Assembly: GCA_951812925.1 (NCBI GenBank) | Contig: OX638368.1 | Location: 149,406,492-149,470,491, forward strand | Source: Calliopum simillimum | Lineage: Eukaryota > Arthropoda > Insecta > Diptera > Lauxaniidae | Length of the DNA stretch: 64,000 bases | Reading direction: 5' to 3' | Shown here: in pieces, positions 35,166-48,153 of the stretch | How the letters are laid out: each line of letters starts with the position of its first letter | Position numbering within the stretch: position 1 is the stretch's first letter | The notes under the pieces: model-generated | Seen by the model: only the letters and a program-made list of their open reading frames with translations | Databases searched by the model: none | Told to the model about the DNA's origin: nothing | Position numbers and translations under genes: made by a program

Positions 35166-36208
35166 GACTTAAATTTTTTGAAACGGACACACTAAAAACT
35201 AACTTATTAAACTGAAACATTTTTTGATGGTTTTTTGAAGAGTTTTTGATCTAAATTATTGCCTTATACTTTTTTTTTAAAAATTTTAATTTTTTTAAAA
35301 GTTATAAGCATGTGAATTTATATGTATGTCTTTTTTCAAATTGCGATTTCTCCGTAAATATTGAGCGAAAATTTATGAAACTTTTGTGGTGGAATTAAAA
35401 ATAATTCAAAATTTAGATGAAATAAACTTTTTGTAAAAATATTTAAAGTTTCTTATAAATAATGCACTTTTTAATAAACAAATAGATATTTAAGCTATAC
35501 CTATAGCAAAATAAAAACAAAATTTTTATACAGAAATGTGCTCTGAAATCTGCACAATATTTCTGTGAAAAAAAATTGGAGGTACGCATCATTAATAAAA
35601 AGTTACGCGTACTTAAATGACTCTACATAGGTGCCTTGCCTATGTGATTTTCGCATTTCACCGCTGCATGCCGTTTCAAAACAACAAATCATAATGTATG
35701 CAGAAATTGAGAATGCACGTAAGAACGCGCAGCGAGCGTAAATGTGTGAATCGCATAGGCAAGGCACCTATGTAGAGTCATTTACCAATTTACCTCCAAT
35801 TTTTTTTCACAGAAATATTGTGCAGATTTCAGAGCACATTTCTGTATAAAAATTTTGTTTTTATTTTGCTATAGGTATAGCTTAAATATCTATTTGTTTA
35901 TTAAAAAGTGCATTATTTATAAGAAATTTTAAAAATTTTTATGAAAAGTTTATTTCATTTAAATTCTGAATTATTTTTAGTCCTACTACAAAAGTTTCAT
36001 TAATTTTCGCTCAATGTTTTCTGAGAAATTGCAATTTGAAAAAAGACGTACATAAAAATTCACATGCTTATAACTTTTTAAAAAATTAAAATTTTTTTAA
36101 AAAAAGTATAAGGCAATAATTTAGATCAAAAACCCTTCAAAAACCCACCAAAAAAAATTCAGTTTAGCAAGTTAGTTTTTAGTGTGTCTGTTTCAAAAAA
36201 TTTAAGTC
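35166..36208. repeat. Long inverted repeat, about 1.04 kb
   Basis: GACTTAAATTTTTTGAAAC at 35166 is mirrored by GTTTCAAAAAATTTAAGTC ending at 36208. The arms stay complementary almost to the centre (ACATAGGTGCCTTGCCTATG near 35625 with CATAGGCAAGGCACCTATGT near 35754). Nearly the whole element could fold into one hairpin. Confidence 0.85.
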
Positions 36209-36544
36209 TCTTTCGCTTTAATAGAGTTTGAATTCTGGCTTGTGAGGTTCTTGGATTTCTTGAAAGTGCTTTAACATGTTATTTTTAGCCAACTACGACT
36301 TCCATTGCCTTCAGAACTTTGGCGAAAAACTCCGTTCCGTAGTATGTCGTAACCGATCCCATTTGATTGAAAAAAAAAAAATGTTTTTTCTTATATTCGG
36401 TATTCCAGGAACTGTAGCCTTTTATATACCGAATAGTGGCTGAATATTCGTGATATCTTTAGTATAAAACGATAGTTTATTGTCATATGTACAATATATT
36501 TTTCATGAGCTTTTGACCTTTTTTCAAAAAGTAGTTCAAGTCTT

Positions 36545-36765
36545 AAGCCTTTTTCAAGTTTTCAGAAAAAAGAATTTTAAGTTTTTGAAATTCGTTTTTG
36601 CATGAGTTTTTGAAGTTGTCTGGTTTATATTTTTTATAAATTTGTATGGAGATTGCATTTCAAACACCAAGTGAACTTAGGCGTAGAGACGGTTTTTCTT
36701 CATGTTTCTGTGTGCTTAACTCTAACATCAAAAACTGTAGATGTCTAGTTGTAGTTGTAATAATA
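36545..36765 (-). repeat. Partial copy of the TCGTCGGGTT MITE family
   Basis: AAACTGTAGATGTCTAGTTGTAGTT at its right part and TTTTTGAAATTCGTTTTTG inside match the intact element at 42947-43207. The left terminus is missing. Confidence 0.5.
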
Positions 36766-36888
36766 TACGAGTAACGGGCTGAGCCCGGGCTTTTTTTCAA
36801 GTGAAGGTTTTGTGTTTGTGCTGGGCTAAGCCTCAAAAATGAGGCCCGTGCCTAATTCTACTATGCACTATCGACTTCACTGTTCGAC

Positions 36889-37210
36889 AATTTTGAACTT
36901 TTTGTAAAACACATCAGAAAATCCGAAAAATTCTTAATTCTTACATGTGGGGGTCTAAATGACCCACATGTGAGGGTTTTAGAGGGTTAAAATTTTTTAC
37001 AAAAATATTCCTCGCAATATCCTGCATAAGTTTATTGAACACATAATACACCTCAGATGTAAGGATCATATAGTTAAATTCATCGATTTAACACAAGAAT
37101 GAGTTATTTTTGTTTTTTTCATGTACAGTGGATTAAAAAAAATCAAAAATCGATTAAAAAAAAAAAAATCCGACGTGCTGGAGAAAAACGACGAGACCCG
37201 GGTATTTTTT
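36889..37210. repeat. Dispersed repeat, copy paired with 60.08-60.41 kb
   Basis: 36946-37205 matches the reverse complement of 60140-60410 (AAGGATCATATAGTTAAATT, GACGTGCTGGAGAAAAACGA). The adjoining 36889-36940 matches 60081-60137 in direct orientation (CTTTTTGTAAAACACAT). One copy is therefore rearranged relative to the other. Confidence 0.6.
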
Positions 37211-37269
37211 TTTAACCTAAAAATATATTCAAAATGCAATTTTAGGAGTATTTTTCACGACAATGCAAC

Positions 37270-37690
37270 CTAAATACGCATAAGTACTAAGAATTGTAAT
37301 AGCAAGCTTTGAAAAAAAAAACTGAGCAAATTCGGACAAGAAGGCGTGGCTCCTCCCATATTAGCAAAAGTTTCAAAATGCTATACTGAAAGAGTTTTTT
37401 GAGATAATCCAATCAAACTTCACTCAAATACTACAGACTATAAATGCACGCTCTAAGCTAAAACTAGAGGAACTCGGACAAGAGAGCGTGGCACCTCCTA
37501 TATAAGCAAAAACCTCAAAACACTATACTGAAAACGTTTTTCACTCAGACACTAAAATCTATATATGCAAGCTCTGAACTCAAGGGTGAACTCGGACAAG
37601 AGGGCGTAGCACCACCCATATGAACAAAATTTTAAAAACACTGCAGTGTAGGGTATTTAATGTTTGGCCAGGCCAAATTTTACACCCATA
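37270..37690 (-). repeat. DINE/mini-me-like dispersed repeat, minus orientation
   Basis: Units with CTCGGACAAGAGAGCGTGGC and AACACTATACTGAAAACG repeat about every 120-130 bases. The block ends GGCCAGGCCAAATTTTACAC. It is the reverse complement of the array at 53693-54290 (TGTAAAATTTGGCCTGGCCA). Confidence 0.7.
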
Positions 37691-39189
37691 CTAGTTTTTT
37701 TTTTTTTTTTAATTTTTGGTTCCGACAAACAAGAGTGGACCCTTGGATGGAACCAAATTTGTTCACTAAAATGTCGCAAAAAGTCATGAAACGCGAAGAA
37801 AATGCGAAAAAACGAAGAATTTTTTTTAAAAATGTGACTTATTTGAATATTCAGTGGAGATAGGATAGTACGCTCTTCAAAAAATTACTGTTTGGAGATA
37901 GGATTTTTCTTAATTTTCGAATATTTTGGTGTTTTAGTTTATTTTTTGACATCCCACAGTTTTCCATTCGATAAAGAAACCCACTAAGACACCATAACTG
38001 CAAAAATCTCAAAATCGCAAAAAGTGGAGATAGGACTATAGCGCTCTAAGGTATCGATATATACTATGATATAAAAAAAAAAAAATGATTTTTTAAATTT
38101 TTTTACATAACTGACGCGCTTACCTAAAGTTTTAAGTTTTTTTGTCTTTGGTAACTTTTAGTGCAATTTTTCGTAGAATACTTTTGCAAAATTCTTTAAC
38201 CCATTAGCCAACATGCAATCAAATACCTACAACTACCACGAACACTTGATAAAAGCAAACAAAAAAATGATTTCTAATTGCTGAAAAAAACAACTAAGTT
38301 TAAAATTGTATAGTTTTCAAAGTCGTATCTTGTTTCCATTATTTTTAAATCATTTTTGAAATTGTGTCAGTCTTGGGTGCCGTATGGCACCGCTGGGCAT
38401 CAATAGATTGATGTACGTTTAAACTCAAAATGTGTTTTGTTATAATAAGTATGAAAGTCTAATTAAATTGCTGTTTTGAATGTTTTAGCGTCCCTGATTA
38501 GGCCAACTAAGAGGCAATATTGGATAGTAGGTATTATTTTCTATTCAATTCATAAAGGTCGTTAAAACCAACAAATTTTTATATAGCACAGTTATAGTAA
38601 TAACATGAATATACCCTTGGTCAATAAATATAACAATTTGCACGAAGTTAAATAAATCAAACTGAAAGGTTCAAAAGGAAAATGTTGTCAAATGGTTAAA
38701 AACACTACATACACAAATATGTATATATATGTGTTCTTTTAAAATATGCATATGTACTATAAGAAAATAACAACAACAACAACAACAACAGTGGAAAAAC
38801 ATAAATTGTAGGTCAAATTCGGTGAAGCGATAAATTTTCAAAAGTAAGCATAGAGAAAATAAAAGTCCCAAGATCCTTTAAAACATGAAACCAAAGAGAA
38901 GACAACAACGCGACAACAACAACCACAGCAAAATGTTGATCCCCGCCAGAGGGCGTATTACTTAAATTATGGGCAAAACGCAACATCCTTATTTTATTAA
39001 AAAATAAAACAAAAAATAAACAAAAACAAAGAAAAAACAGAAAAAAAAAAATTGCAAAATCATAAACAAAACCAAAAAATAAATTTAAAGTAGTGGAGTT
39101 ATCTTTGGTCTTGTAAAAAATGATGTACCCTACATCGTGTACAATAAAAGCTCGAAATATTGTATGTAGGTCGGTCCATAAATATTTTT
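37691..39189. other. No gene recognised; (CAA)n microsatellite
   Basis: AT-rich non-coding DNA with a (CAA)n tract at about 38767-38790. The frame at 37660-37863 is inside repeat-derived sequence and is not supported. Confidence 0.4.
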
Positions 39190-39310
39190 TTTTAATTACC
39201 TATATGGTTCTATTGGAGGTGCTACGCCCTCTTGACCGAATTGGTTTGCGCAGAGCTTGCTCAAAACTTTCACATAATAAAGCTTGTTCTCAATTGCGGT
39301 TTTGATCGAT
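39190..39310 (+). repeat. Short DINE-like fragment
   Basis: GGAGGTGCTACGCCCTCTTG followed by ACCGAATT and CAGAGCTTGC matches single units of the 52.5-54.6 kb array. Confidence 0.55.
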
Positions 39311-39689
39311 TTCATTTTGAATCCGATCGAAATTTAAATTGAAAACATGTCTAAATAATTCTATTATTTATGTTAAATTTGGTCGCAAAGCACTTGTAAT
39401 ATTTTTTTCTCCAAATTAGTCATGTGCCTTTTGCAGGCTCATTCGAAACATTTCTAGTATTTATATAAAATTTGTTTCGCATTATCTTTAAAACCCAGTC
39501 AGTATATTATTTTAACGATTTTCTTTGCATAAAATTTATCAAAACCTGTTGCTTAACTGCAAAGGGTGTCAAAATAATGGTAAATAAATCACAGCAATTT
39601 CTTTAAAAATTGTGTATAAGCAGGCATTCATCACTGAGAGGTGAAACCAATGTGTCCACGTTCTTGGTGAAAGTATGGTTGCTATTCTA

Positions 39690-40100
39690 AAGCTTTTGAT
39701 CGAGTGTGGCATCACGCCCTTTTTAGAAAATTAACTGCATCTGTAGTTCCTTCGTTCGTTGGAAAACAAATTTCTGCAGTGGCTATTCGAAACCTGTTGT
39801 TGTAAACGTTTTCACACTTAACAAATAATCCATTATCGCTGGAGTTTCCCAGGGTTCCGTCCAAACCCCGTTTATTTTTTTTTTTTGTTTTTATCGATGA
39901 CCTTATGCCATCGGCGCAAATATTATGAGATCAGCAACTTATGACGTTCTGGGCATATCAACTCAAGCTGACCTGAGGAAGACAGATCTTTTATTCGATG
40001 TGACAAAAGTAGTGCGCAAGTGCTTAAGTTATCTAGAACGGTTTAGGACAACTCCAGTCCTGGTAATCTTTGGACTGTCCCTTTCGCCTATAAGCTAGAT
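39690..40100 (+). pseudogene. Highly decayed LINE reverse transcriptase scrap
   Basis: The frame from about 39694 reads SKAFDRVWHHALFRKLTA, the conserved palm motif of jockey/CR1-type LINEs. After a stop, a shifted block resembling the GVPQGSV region (39840-39870) is followed by FIDDLMPSA. Stops and indels are frequent, so the copy is old. Confidence 0.6.
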
Positions 40101-42943
40101 TCCAATTCGTAAATCTGGGCTGGAGCCACGTTTTCCACACCAAATTTAATGAAAGAGGCCCAAATGATATAATATTTGCCACGCCTCTTTTTATGCGCTA
40201 CAAGCGTAGAGACAAAGTCAATAAACCCCCGGTGTAGAGCATAAAAACGTTTTATATAAAACATTTACATGTACATACTATGAAGATGTTTATATGTGTC
40301 CTTGAATAGCTTATGCATACTAAAGTGCGCTTTACTTGAAATAAAGGGTTGACAAAAATGAAAGCATCCGACGACAACAGCCAACATACAGACTAAATAA
40401 ATTGCAATGTATTGTTACAAATTTATTTCTGGGACCAAATGCAAAAGGTCGCCGAATAAAAAATTTACAAAAAATATCGCAGAATTTATTCAAGTGCTTT
40501 ACAAAAAATAAAAGAAAAATTGCAAAGTTTTTCAAACCGAAATGGAGACATTTATTATAAATTCAAATGCGGTAATTTGCTTCAGTTGAAACAAAAAATA
40601 TGTTACGGAAACAAATAATAGACTAAATTTTAACCATTTAGTTTGGTTAGTTGTATAAAAATGAAATATTTTTCTCAAATAAAATAGCCAAGTGAGTGAA
40701 TGAGGAGAAGGCATATTTCTTAGTGGATGCCTTTTAAAAGGAACAATAATATGTAATACCGAAACAGTCGGAAGGCAGAGGTCGGAATTTCTTGAATTTT
40801 TGCGAACGATTCCTCAGTATATCCAAAAGAATTCTAAATACAAATGTCGATATCTGCTTGTTTCGATTAATTTGAATAGATCTTCAAATATTTTACATTA
40901 GGCTGAGTTGATAGAAAAATAATTGGAAAAACCACCCTCTGCTTGGAAGCTTATTTTGAGAGTATATAGGAAAATAAAAATTTTTTTTTTTGACTACTCT
41001 AAAAACAGCCAAAATCATATATTTTCCATAACAGGTGATGTTCCATGTTTAAAAATTATACATCGTTCAAAAGGGCTTAATTAGGCCCTACGTAACATTT
41101 TTTGGATAAAATTTTATTATACTTTTAAAGACCTTAATTTTATAAAGAATAAATGGCTTTTAGAGGGATACGAACCAGAAAAACTAAGTCTTTCTTTCGA
41201 ATATGACCTTGGAGGTCAAAACAAGATAAGAAAAATTGTAGGTCTAATCAATCCCTTTACAACGAAATACAATTTTTAAGCATCGGACATCAGCTGGCGA
41301 AGTTATGGAAAATATACCATTTTGGCTTTTTACACAGTGGACCAAAAAAAAAAAAACTGCATGTTGCTCGGATCTGCTTTGGTCTATTTATTTAGTCCTA
41401 TCGGGATTTTCTATCCCCGGTCCTTATAGCCGTTTATGATGGACTGAGACCTCCTTATCACGAATCTGAATTTGATTTTTTTCTTTCACGTCCGAATTTT
41501 TAATTATACATTGGTTGATTTAAATAAAAAGTTGTTAAAAATGATTATGATGTTTAAGAATGTTTCTGTAAAAAGTAATTATTATCACTTGTAATTAACC
41601 ATAATCATTTTAATAACTTTTTACATAAATCAACCAATGTTGCCAATGGCGTTTATCGTGCATTTTTGAATTTTTTTTATGTTACGATATTTCGGAAAAA
41701 AATATAGATACCGATATAAATTAAAGTGAGTTTTGAAGAAAAGGAATAGTGCTTTAAAAAACCCTATCGAGTTTTATGATGAACAATTACCTGGTCCTGT
41801 CATATATCGTCAAAAGTGGTGAAAAAACCGTACATGCCAAAATTTCCGGTTAGAATATCTCAAAACACAGAAGACCAGATTCGGATTAAGCATCAAAAAA
41901 TACATTAGAACTGACTATTATTGTTTCTGTATATTGATCATTATGTTTTAAGTACGCAAAAAGTAAATTTTTTAATAGAAAGTCAAAAAAATTAAGTAAA
42001 AATGCAATTTCTCGTAAACGATATCAGATAGAATTTTTCAGCTTACAGTTTTTTGATCTACAAATAAGAAGACAGTTTTCTGCATACTAATTTTTTGTGT
42101 CCAATTTAATCAAACTTATTTTGGTTTTAATACAGAGCCCCGAGCAAAAAAATGGGTTTTTCGGCCCTGGTTTGAAAAAGTGGCGTTCACTTTGAAAAAA
42201 GAGCTATATATGTTTCATCATAGAGTCATTCTACACATTTTCCCGAAAAAAACATTTTGGATGCAACCACTTTTTATTTAAAACACGTTGGGAGAGGTGT
42301 GATATATAACAAAAACAGAACATCTCAGATTTACAATTCAAAATTCCCATTCCACCTACTGAGCGCAGTTTACGGTACTCATATTTTGCATACACAAGTC
42401 TTTCTCAGCCCTGCTCTATATAAACTGTGATATTAAGTGAACTATATGTGAAAGCAGGATTAAATTTTGTAAATATACCTATTATGTATGTAAGTGGCGG
42501 ACATAAATACCAAAAACTGTGCATAATCAAATATATAGCGGCACGCCATATTTTTAAAACTGAAAAAGATTACAGATTAGATTATTTGTAAATACAAAAA
42601 ACTAAATCGACTGAACCCGAATGACTATGAAATTGTTTTTCAATGAATTCTAAAGAATTAATGACATTAGTATTGTCAAATTCTAGAAAAACTATACGCA
42701 TCAAAAGTTTTGAACAGGAAATTGAAAATGAGACAGGCAAAAGTGCAAAAACTTCTACCTGGCGCAACTTAATTAAAAATCCCATGGCGGCGTATAGTGG
42801 TCGGAAAATCGTAGAAATGAGCCAAAATTCTGAAAATCGGTAATAAAGGTAATGACGGATCCATAATGACGAAACGCTTAGTGCAAAACTACATTAATCA
42901 ACGAGAAGTAGTATATTGGAGATTTTGGGGTTGCTGATTGAGA
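40101..42943. other. No gene recognised; contains one hairpin
   Basis: AT-rich sequence with a clear inverted pair at about 41508-41640: ACATTGGTTGATTTAAATAA against TACATAAATCAACCAATGTT. Other frames have no recognisable motif. Confidence 0.45.
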
Positions 42944-42946
42944 ATA

Positions 42947-43207
42947 TCGTCGGGTTAAAACTACAACTAGACATCTACATTTTTCATGTTTTGAGAAAAA
43001 AGCGTTTTAAGTTTTTTGAAATTCGTTTTTTGTATCGGATTTTGCAGATTTCTGCTTTTTATTCTTATCTCTATAAAATTGAGTCGGGACTACTTTTGAA
43101 AAAACCGACTAGACTGGGGTATAGAGCCGTTTTTTCTTCACGTTTCTGTATACTTATCTCAAAACATCAGTTTATGTAGATGTCTAGTTGTAGTTTTAAC
43201 CCGACGA
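42947..43207. mobile_element. MITE with TCGTCGGGTTAAAACTACAA termini, TA duplication
   Basis: TCGTCGGGTTAAAACTACAA at 42947 is mirrored by TTGTAGTTTTAACCCGACGA ending at 43207, with TA at 42945-42946 and 43208-43209. The TIRs run at least 33 bases (to AGACATCTACA). It is 261 bp with no protein. Partial relatives lie at 36545-36765 and 58371-58560. Confidence 0.8.
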
Positions 43208-43979
43208 TATGAAATCAACAAAATGGCGCATTCCAAATGGCGGACAAAATTTGCGAAACAACATCTTTTTCTACAAACGTTTGGTACCTGGCATCATTTA
43301 TTACGAATATGAAAAACTTAACAAAAGTCCTAATGATCTTCTTTGGGGCACCTCAGGGCAGTTAATTTTTTTTTCAGTTTTGTAGAAAAATTACGATGCA
43401 TGTAGAAATTAGACGAACTACTTCAACAAATTTTTTTGTGTATTTGAAACTGACGAGCGTTTTTATAAATGCCTCTTCGGCTAGTCGACGTCTGATTTAA
43501 GACCTCAATTGGCTGGTTAATTGGGCGAACGTTTGACAAAAAAATTTCAGAAGTTGTTTTCAACATCGAATAAGACACAGTTTTTTCGGTTCAGTTTGTT
43601 GACCTTTAAATAGTACATAGCTACAACTTTTTTGGAGATGGACAAAACAAAATCTAGAGCGGTTTACGGGATATAACTATGGGAAATGTGATATTTCTTT
43701 GAAAAAAGCAAGTTCGAACCCAAATGTGTATAGTACGTACTATAAAATCCGACCCGAAGCAAAACTCTGATAGGATTTTAATAGTAACATCATGTGCTTG
43801 GAGAAACAGCATTCAGAAAGTTGTTTGCATTCAATGACCTCAAAAACGTTTCACACACAGTGTTATCAGTTATTATGGTTTCAAAAAAACCAAAATAAAA
43901 CCATAAACTGCAGTTCTGATTAGAGGTAACAATGCAAGTGCATTTTTATCATAATGAAATAATTCTCCTATTTTCATTA

Positions 43980-44730
43980 ATTTCATCGCAAATGTACATT
44001 AGATAGTACCTATCGCAAAAAAAATGTCGCTGCAAACCGATCATTTTGAAAGCTTATCGGAAATGCTTCAAAGGAAAAAAAAAAAAAAAAAATAAAATAA
44101 TTTGCTATTTGATTATTGCATATTTTCAGGGATCGATATCCAATTATTCATTTCCGTTTTCTCATATTTTGCACTGAAGTTTTAGAATCGCTATATCTTC
44201 TTCAATTTTAACAATTTGAGGAAATTGTAAATGGAATTTATGAATTTTTGCGGGCTTTAATTTAATGATGTGTTCTTGGTACCTTAAGGTGGTAGAAGCT
44301 GAGATAATGTGCAGGGTAGAGGGGAGGGGAGTACTTATATTTCCCTAATTATCAAAATTTCTCAGTTATCGTTTGTTTATTTTACAAACTTTTAATGTAG
44401 TATTAACAATAATAATTCCTTTAAGTATCTGCTCGAAAAAAAAAAAATAAAAATTTACGTAATATTATGCGAGTATCACACAAAAAGCAACAAACAAATA
44501 TTAAAGTAAATGAGTGAAATGTAAAGCATATCGAGACATTTACAAAGATATATTATACTTGATGATCGGCCATCAAATGGTGAAGCAACTTATATAGAGG
44601 TCGAAAAAAAAATTGTTTTCTTTCTTGAAAATCATTTCCGATAAGCTTTCAAAATGAGCGGTATGCAGCGTCCTTTTTTTTTTTGTATGAGAATCGATAC
44701 TATCTAGTGTGCAAACTTTTTCATTACGAA
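43980..44730. repeat. Inverted-repeat element, about 0.75 kb
   Basis: ACATTAGATAGTACC and CATTTTGAAAGCTTATCGGA (43992, 44042) are mirrored by TCCGATAAGCTTTCAAAATG and GATACTATCTAGTGT (44636, 44695). Similarity reaches both edges with gaps. Exact termini and target duplication are not resolved. Confidence 0.6.
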
Positions 44731-46459
44731 ATTACTCTTTTAATAACACATTTTATAATATCGTTAAAAAAATCGGGTATGAACTACGAGCAAAAATTCG
44801 TCATTCGTAGAAATAACCCAGTGAACTCTTTCAGCAGTTTATAAAGTAAATTTAAAAACCCAATAAAATCAACATAAACACAACATGGAAACAGAAAGAA
44901 CATCAATAGACAACAAATTTGTTGTTGAAACAAATTACGATCTTATAAAATACAGCACATTCTATGGGCAGTAAAGCTATATATTCGCAAGTTCAAGTTG
45001 CCCATTAATGATAGTAATACTAAGACCTTTTTAGTACTGCTACTTAAAAATACAAACAATGCTTACTACACTTTAAAAAAACAAAAAAAAAAAAAAACAT
45101 CCCACAAAGACAAAAAAAAAAAACCACTACTACCTACAATAAAATTGAAAAATTTGGGTTATGACACAAATGACATAATTTTATGAAGCCAAAAAAAAAA
45201 AAAAAAACAAAAAGAAATCATAAGACCAAAAACAAAACGAAGCAACAACAAGAATACAAAGTAATAACAAAAACACACAACAAGCGCCATTCATAAATTT
45301 AAACACCATGCGCCCAGTGTTTACTCCTTTTCACTCTGCGTCACAGTGTGTGTATGTATGTGTCATAAATTTGTGTCCTTTTTTGTTGTTTCCTTTTTGC
45401 TTTTCTTTTTGCTGTTATTTAAACATTATTAAAATAAATTTTGTTGTGCTTTTTTTAAATGTTTTTGTTGCAACTCTTATGAATGTCCTGCACTATATAT
45501 GTATGTAGGTGGGTGGGTGGCTGATTGCGTTGAAAAAAACTTGCAAAAACAAACAATAACAAAACAGCAATAATAAAAGAACATCAGCAATAAAAGCAAA
45601 TAAAACTGTTAACAAAAAAAAAAGTGAAACTGGCTGAAAAAGCGTAAAACGGAATGTTGCTGAAAATGTTTTGCGCTGGTGTCTTTTTTATTTTCTTCCT
45701 CACCAACTTTCTTTTTAACGCAACAGCAAAAAAAAAAAAAAATCGCAGCAAATAATATTTTGCTGATTGTTTATGTCAGCAATAAATAAATTGTAGCATT
45801 TCAGAAAACTGCTAGTAAGAAAATTCCTTGCAGCATTGTAAATAGTTTTACCAGTTTTTAGATAGTTTGACATTTTTACTTTCTTTTCACATCCTTCGAA
45901 TAAGTAAAATCTTCCTTTTTAAGTTACACTTGTATTTTGTGTAACGGGAAATTTTTTACACATCATTGCTTTGATTTTAAAAGAAATATTTTAACTGAAA
46001 TTTACGGTTTCATCTAAGTACGAGTCTATTTAAAATGGCTATAAAAAGTTTTTCAAATTATTGTCTTTAAGCTTTAAAAAACGTTCAGCTACTTTAAATT
46101 GTACAAAAGTGCAAAATTATTTTGGAGTAATAACAAGGGTTGCCAACCTACTATATACAACTACTGTATATATTGCTAAAAAAAAAAACTTATAATTGGC
46201 AAAACTGCTATAATTTTATTTGGGTAAAAAAAAGAGAGATAACTCGTTACAAAATTCTTACGCGTAAGACGGTGACGCTCATTTGATAATGTAAGCACTT
46301 GAAAGGTCAAAACTAATTATGCCGATCATTTTCAAACTCAGACTCTTAAACTGAAGGCTACATCTTCGAAACTAGATCCGAGCGACACTTTTTTGATTTC
46401 AGTAAATTTAAGCCATTAGACAACACAGGCACTCAAAAAAAATAAAAATACAAAAACAT
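44731..46459. other. No gene recognised
   Basis: Non-coding, very A-rich around 45040-45290 and T-rich around 45370-45430. The long frames consist of Lys- or Phe-rich low-complexity peptide. Confidence 0.4.
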
Positions 46460-46917
46460 TAAGGGCCGTTTTCTTCACTCCATGCTAAGTCGAGAATGCA
46501 TTCTCGCTTCGAATTAGAAAAGATGCTAGCAAAATTTCATTTTCTTCAATCCATGCTAACGGTGAGAATGTCAATTTTTGAATTCTCGGATGTTTCATTC
46601 TCAGTCAGAATGTATTCTGAGTGAGCAAGCCAAAGCAGCCTTAGCATGCAGATTTCGGAAATTTTAATGTGAATTTCGTTTCTTCACGTCATTCTCAAAG
46701 TGAATGCTAGCGCGTTTTTTCTGTGCAATTATGGAACATTTGGACTATTTACAGGATTTGCAAAATCGTTTCGATCGCTTTGATGAGATAGAGGATGAGA
46801 ATTTGACCCGTGAACGCCGCCAATATAAAATGCTGCCCAGAATCAATATGGATAAGTGGGATAGCGTCGACTTCGTATACCGCTTACGCTTGGAGAAAAG
46901 AAAAGTCGCCACCGTAT

Positions 46918-48153
46918 TAGGGAATGCAATACCGGTATTACCGATACAGGTATCCCGGGATCCCGGACGAAAATTCGATACCGAAATACCGGTATGAAAT
47001 TTTGCCAAATACCGGTGTTTCGGTATTATAAAAAACTCAAAATATAACTCCGTTTTACAAAAAATAAAAGGATAGAGAAAGAACAATTTAGACGGTGAGT
47101 CGGATGATCATGATTTAACTGATGTAGACGACTTGAAATTAAATGAAACCATAAATTCAAAGCACTGCACCCTCAATCATCACCTATAAATTAAAAACCG
47201 CTATCCAAAAGGCTATTATAGATTCAAATATTAATGCAGATTATCGCTTGTCCGAAAATGCGACTCCTTTGATTAAGAATATACATAATTTCAATTATAC
47301 TTCCAATAAAATTAACAGTAGATGCAAGCTGCCGTGAGAATGCTTACCTAATATCAAGAACTTTAAAGACTAGATTGCCGCTTGGTAATGAGCTCAAAGA
47401 ACAGTTGGAAACTCGTACATTAGAAAGAATGACGAATTATCAAGCGTTTTACAATACCTACACAATCCAAATAAATATTAAGAGCTGAAATGTATAAAAA
47501 AATTTCTAAAATGCTAGAACATTTCCATGCTAATCAATGTATGGAAAAATCAGTAATATGCATTGGTAATATCTTTTTAACACTGAAAATTTGATAATTG
47601 CCTTGCCATAAACGAAATCGACAAGAAGCTACACCAGAATATTTGGATAAAAACTAAGCTATCTTGAAAATGAAAACATCGGCAAAAGATACTTGAATCT
47701 TATTTATATATAACGATTTCCTTCAATATCACCAACGAGTGTGCAATCTGAAAGGGCTTTTGCTTCTATTGCAGTAATTTGCACAAAAATAAGGTCAAGT
47801 CTGGAGGACGAAAGCTTTGATGAAATTCCGTTTCTACGTTCTTATGATAATTATTATAAAAATTTTGATAGTACTTTTTTAATATATAGCTTATAGTAAT
47901 TTATTTGAATCGAAGAGTTACTATATTTATTTTATTTCTTTTTTTTTATTTAATATAAAAATAAAGCGTTATTCTAATTCATGTATTTTTTTGTACTAAA
48001 CCAGATCATTGAGTATGTTATTCATATTTACTCTCTTCTGATTCCATTTTTATCGTTGCAAAGAATACCGGTGTATACCGAGATCCCGGTTTTAATAAAA
48101 TTTCAATACCGGATACCGGTATCGCATTTTTTGGTCCGGTATTGCATTCCCTA
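46918..48153 (+). mobile_element. hAT transposon remnant inserted in the Harbinger transposase
   Basis: Termini are TAGGGAATGCAATACCGG (left) and CCGGTATTGCATTCCCTA (right). The host octamer CACCGTAT is duplicated on both sides (46910-46917 and 48154-48161). An 8-bp duplication is diagnostic of hAT elements. Inside, 47733-47850 on the plus strand reads SPTSVQSERAFASI, then IRSSLEDESFDEIPFLRS, the C-terminal dimerisation domain of hAT transposases. The rest of the transposase is degraded or deleted (total 1236 bp). Confidence 0.92.
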
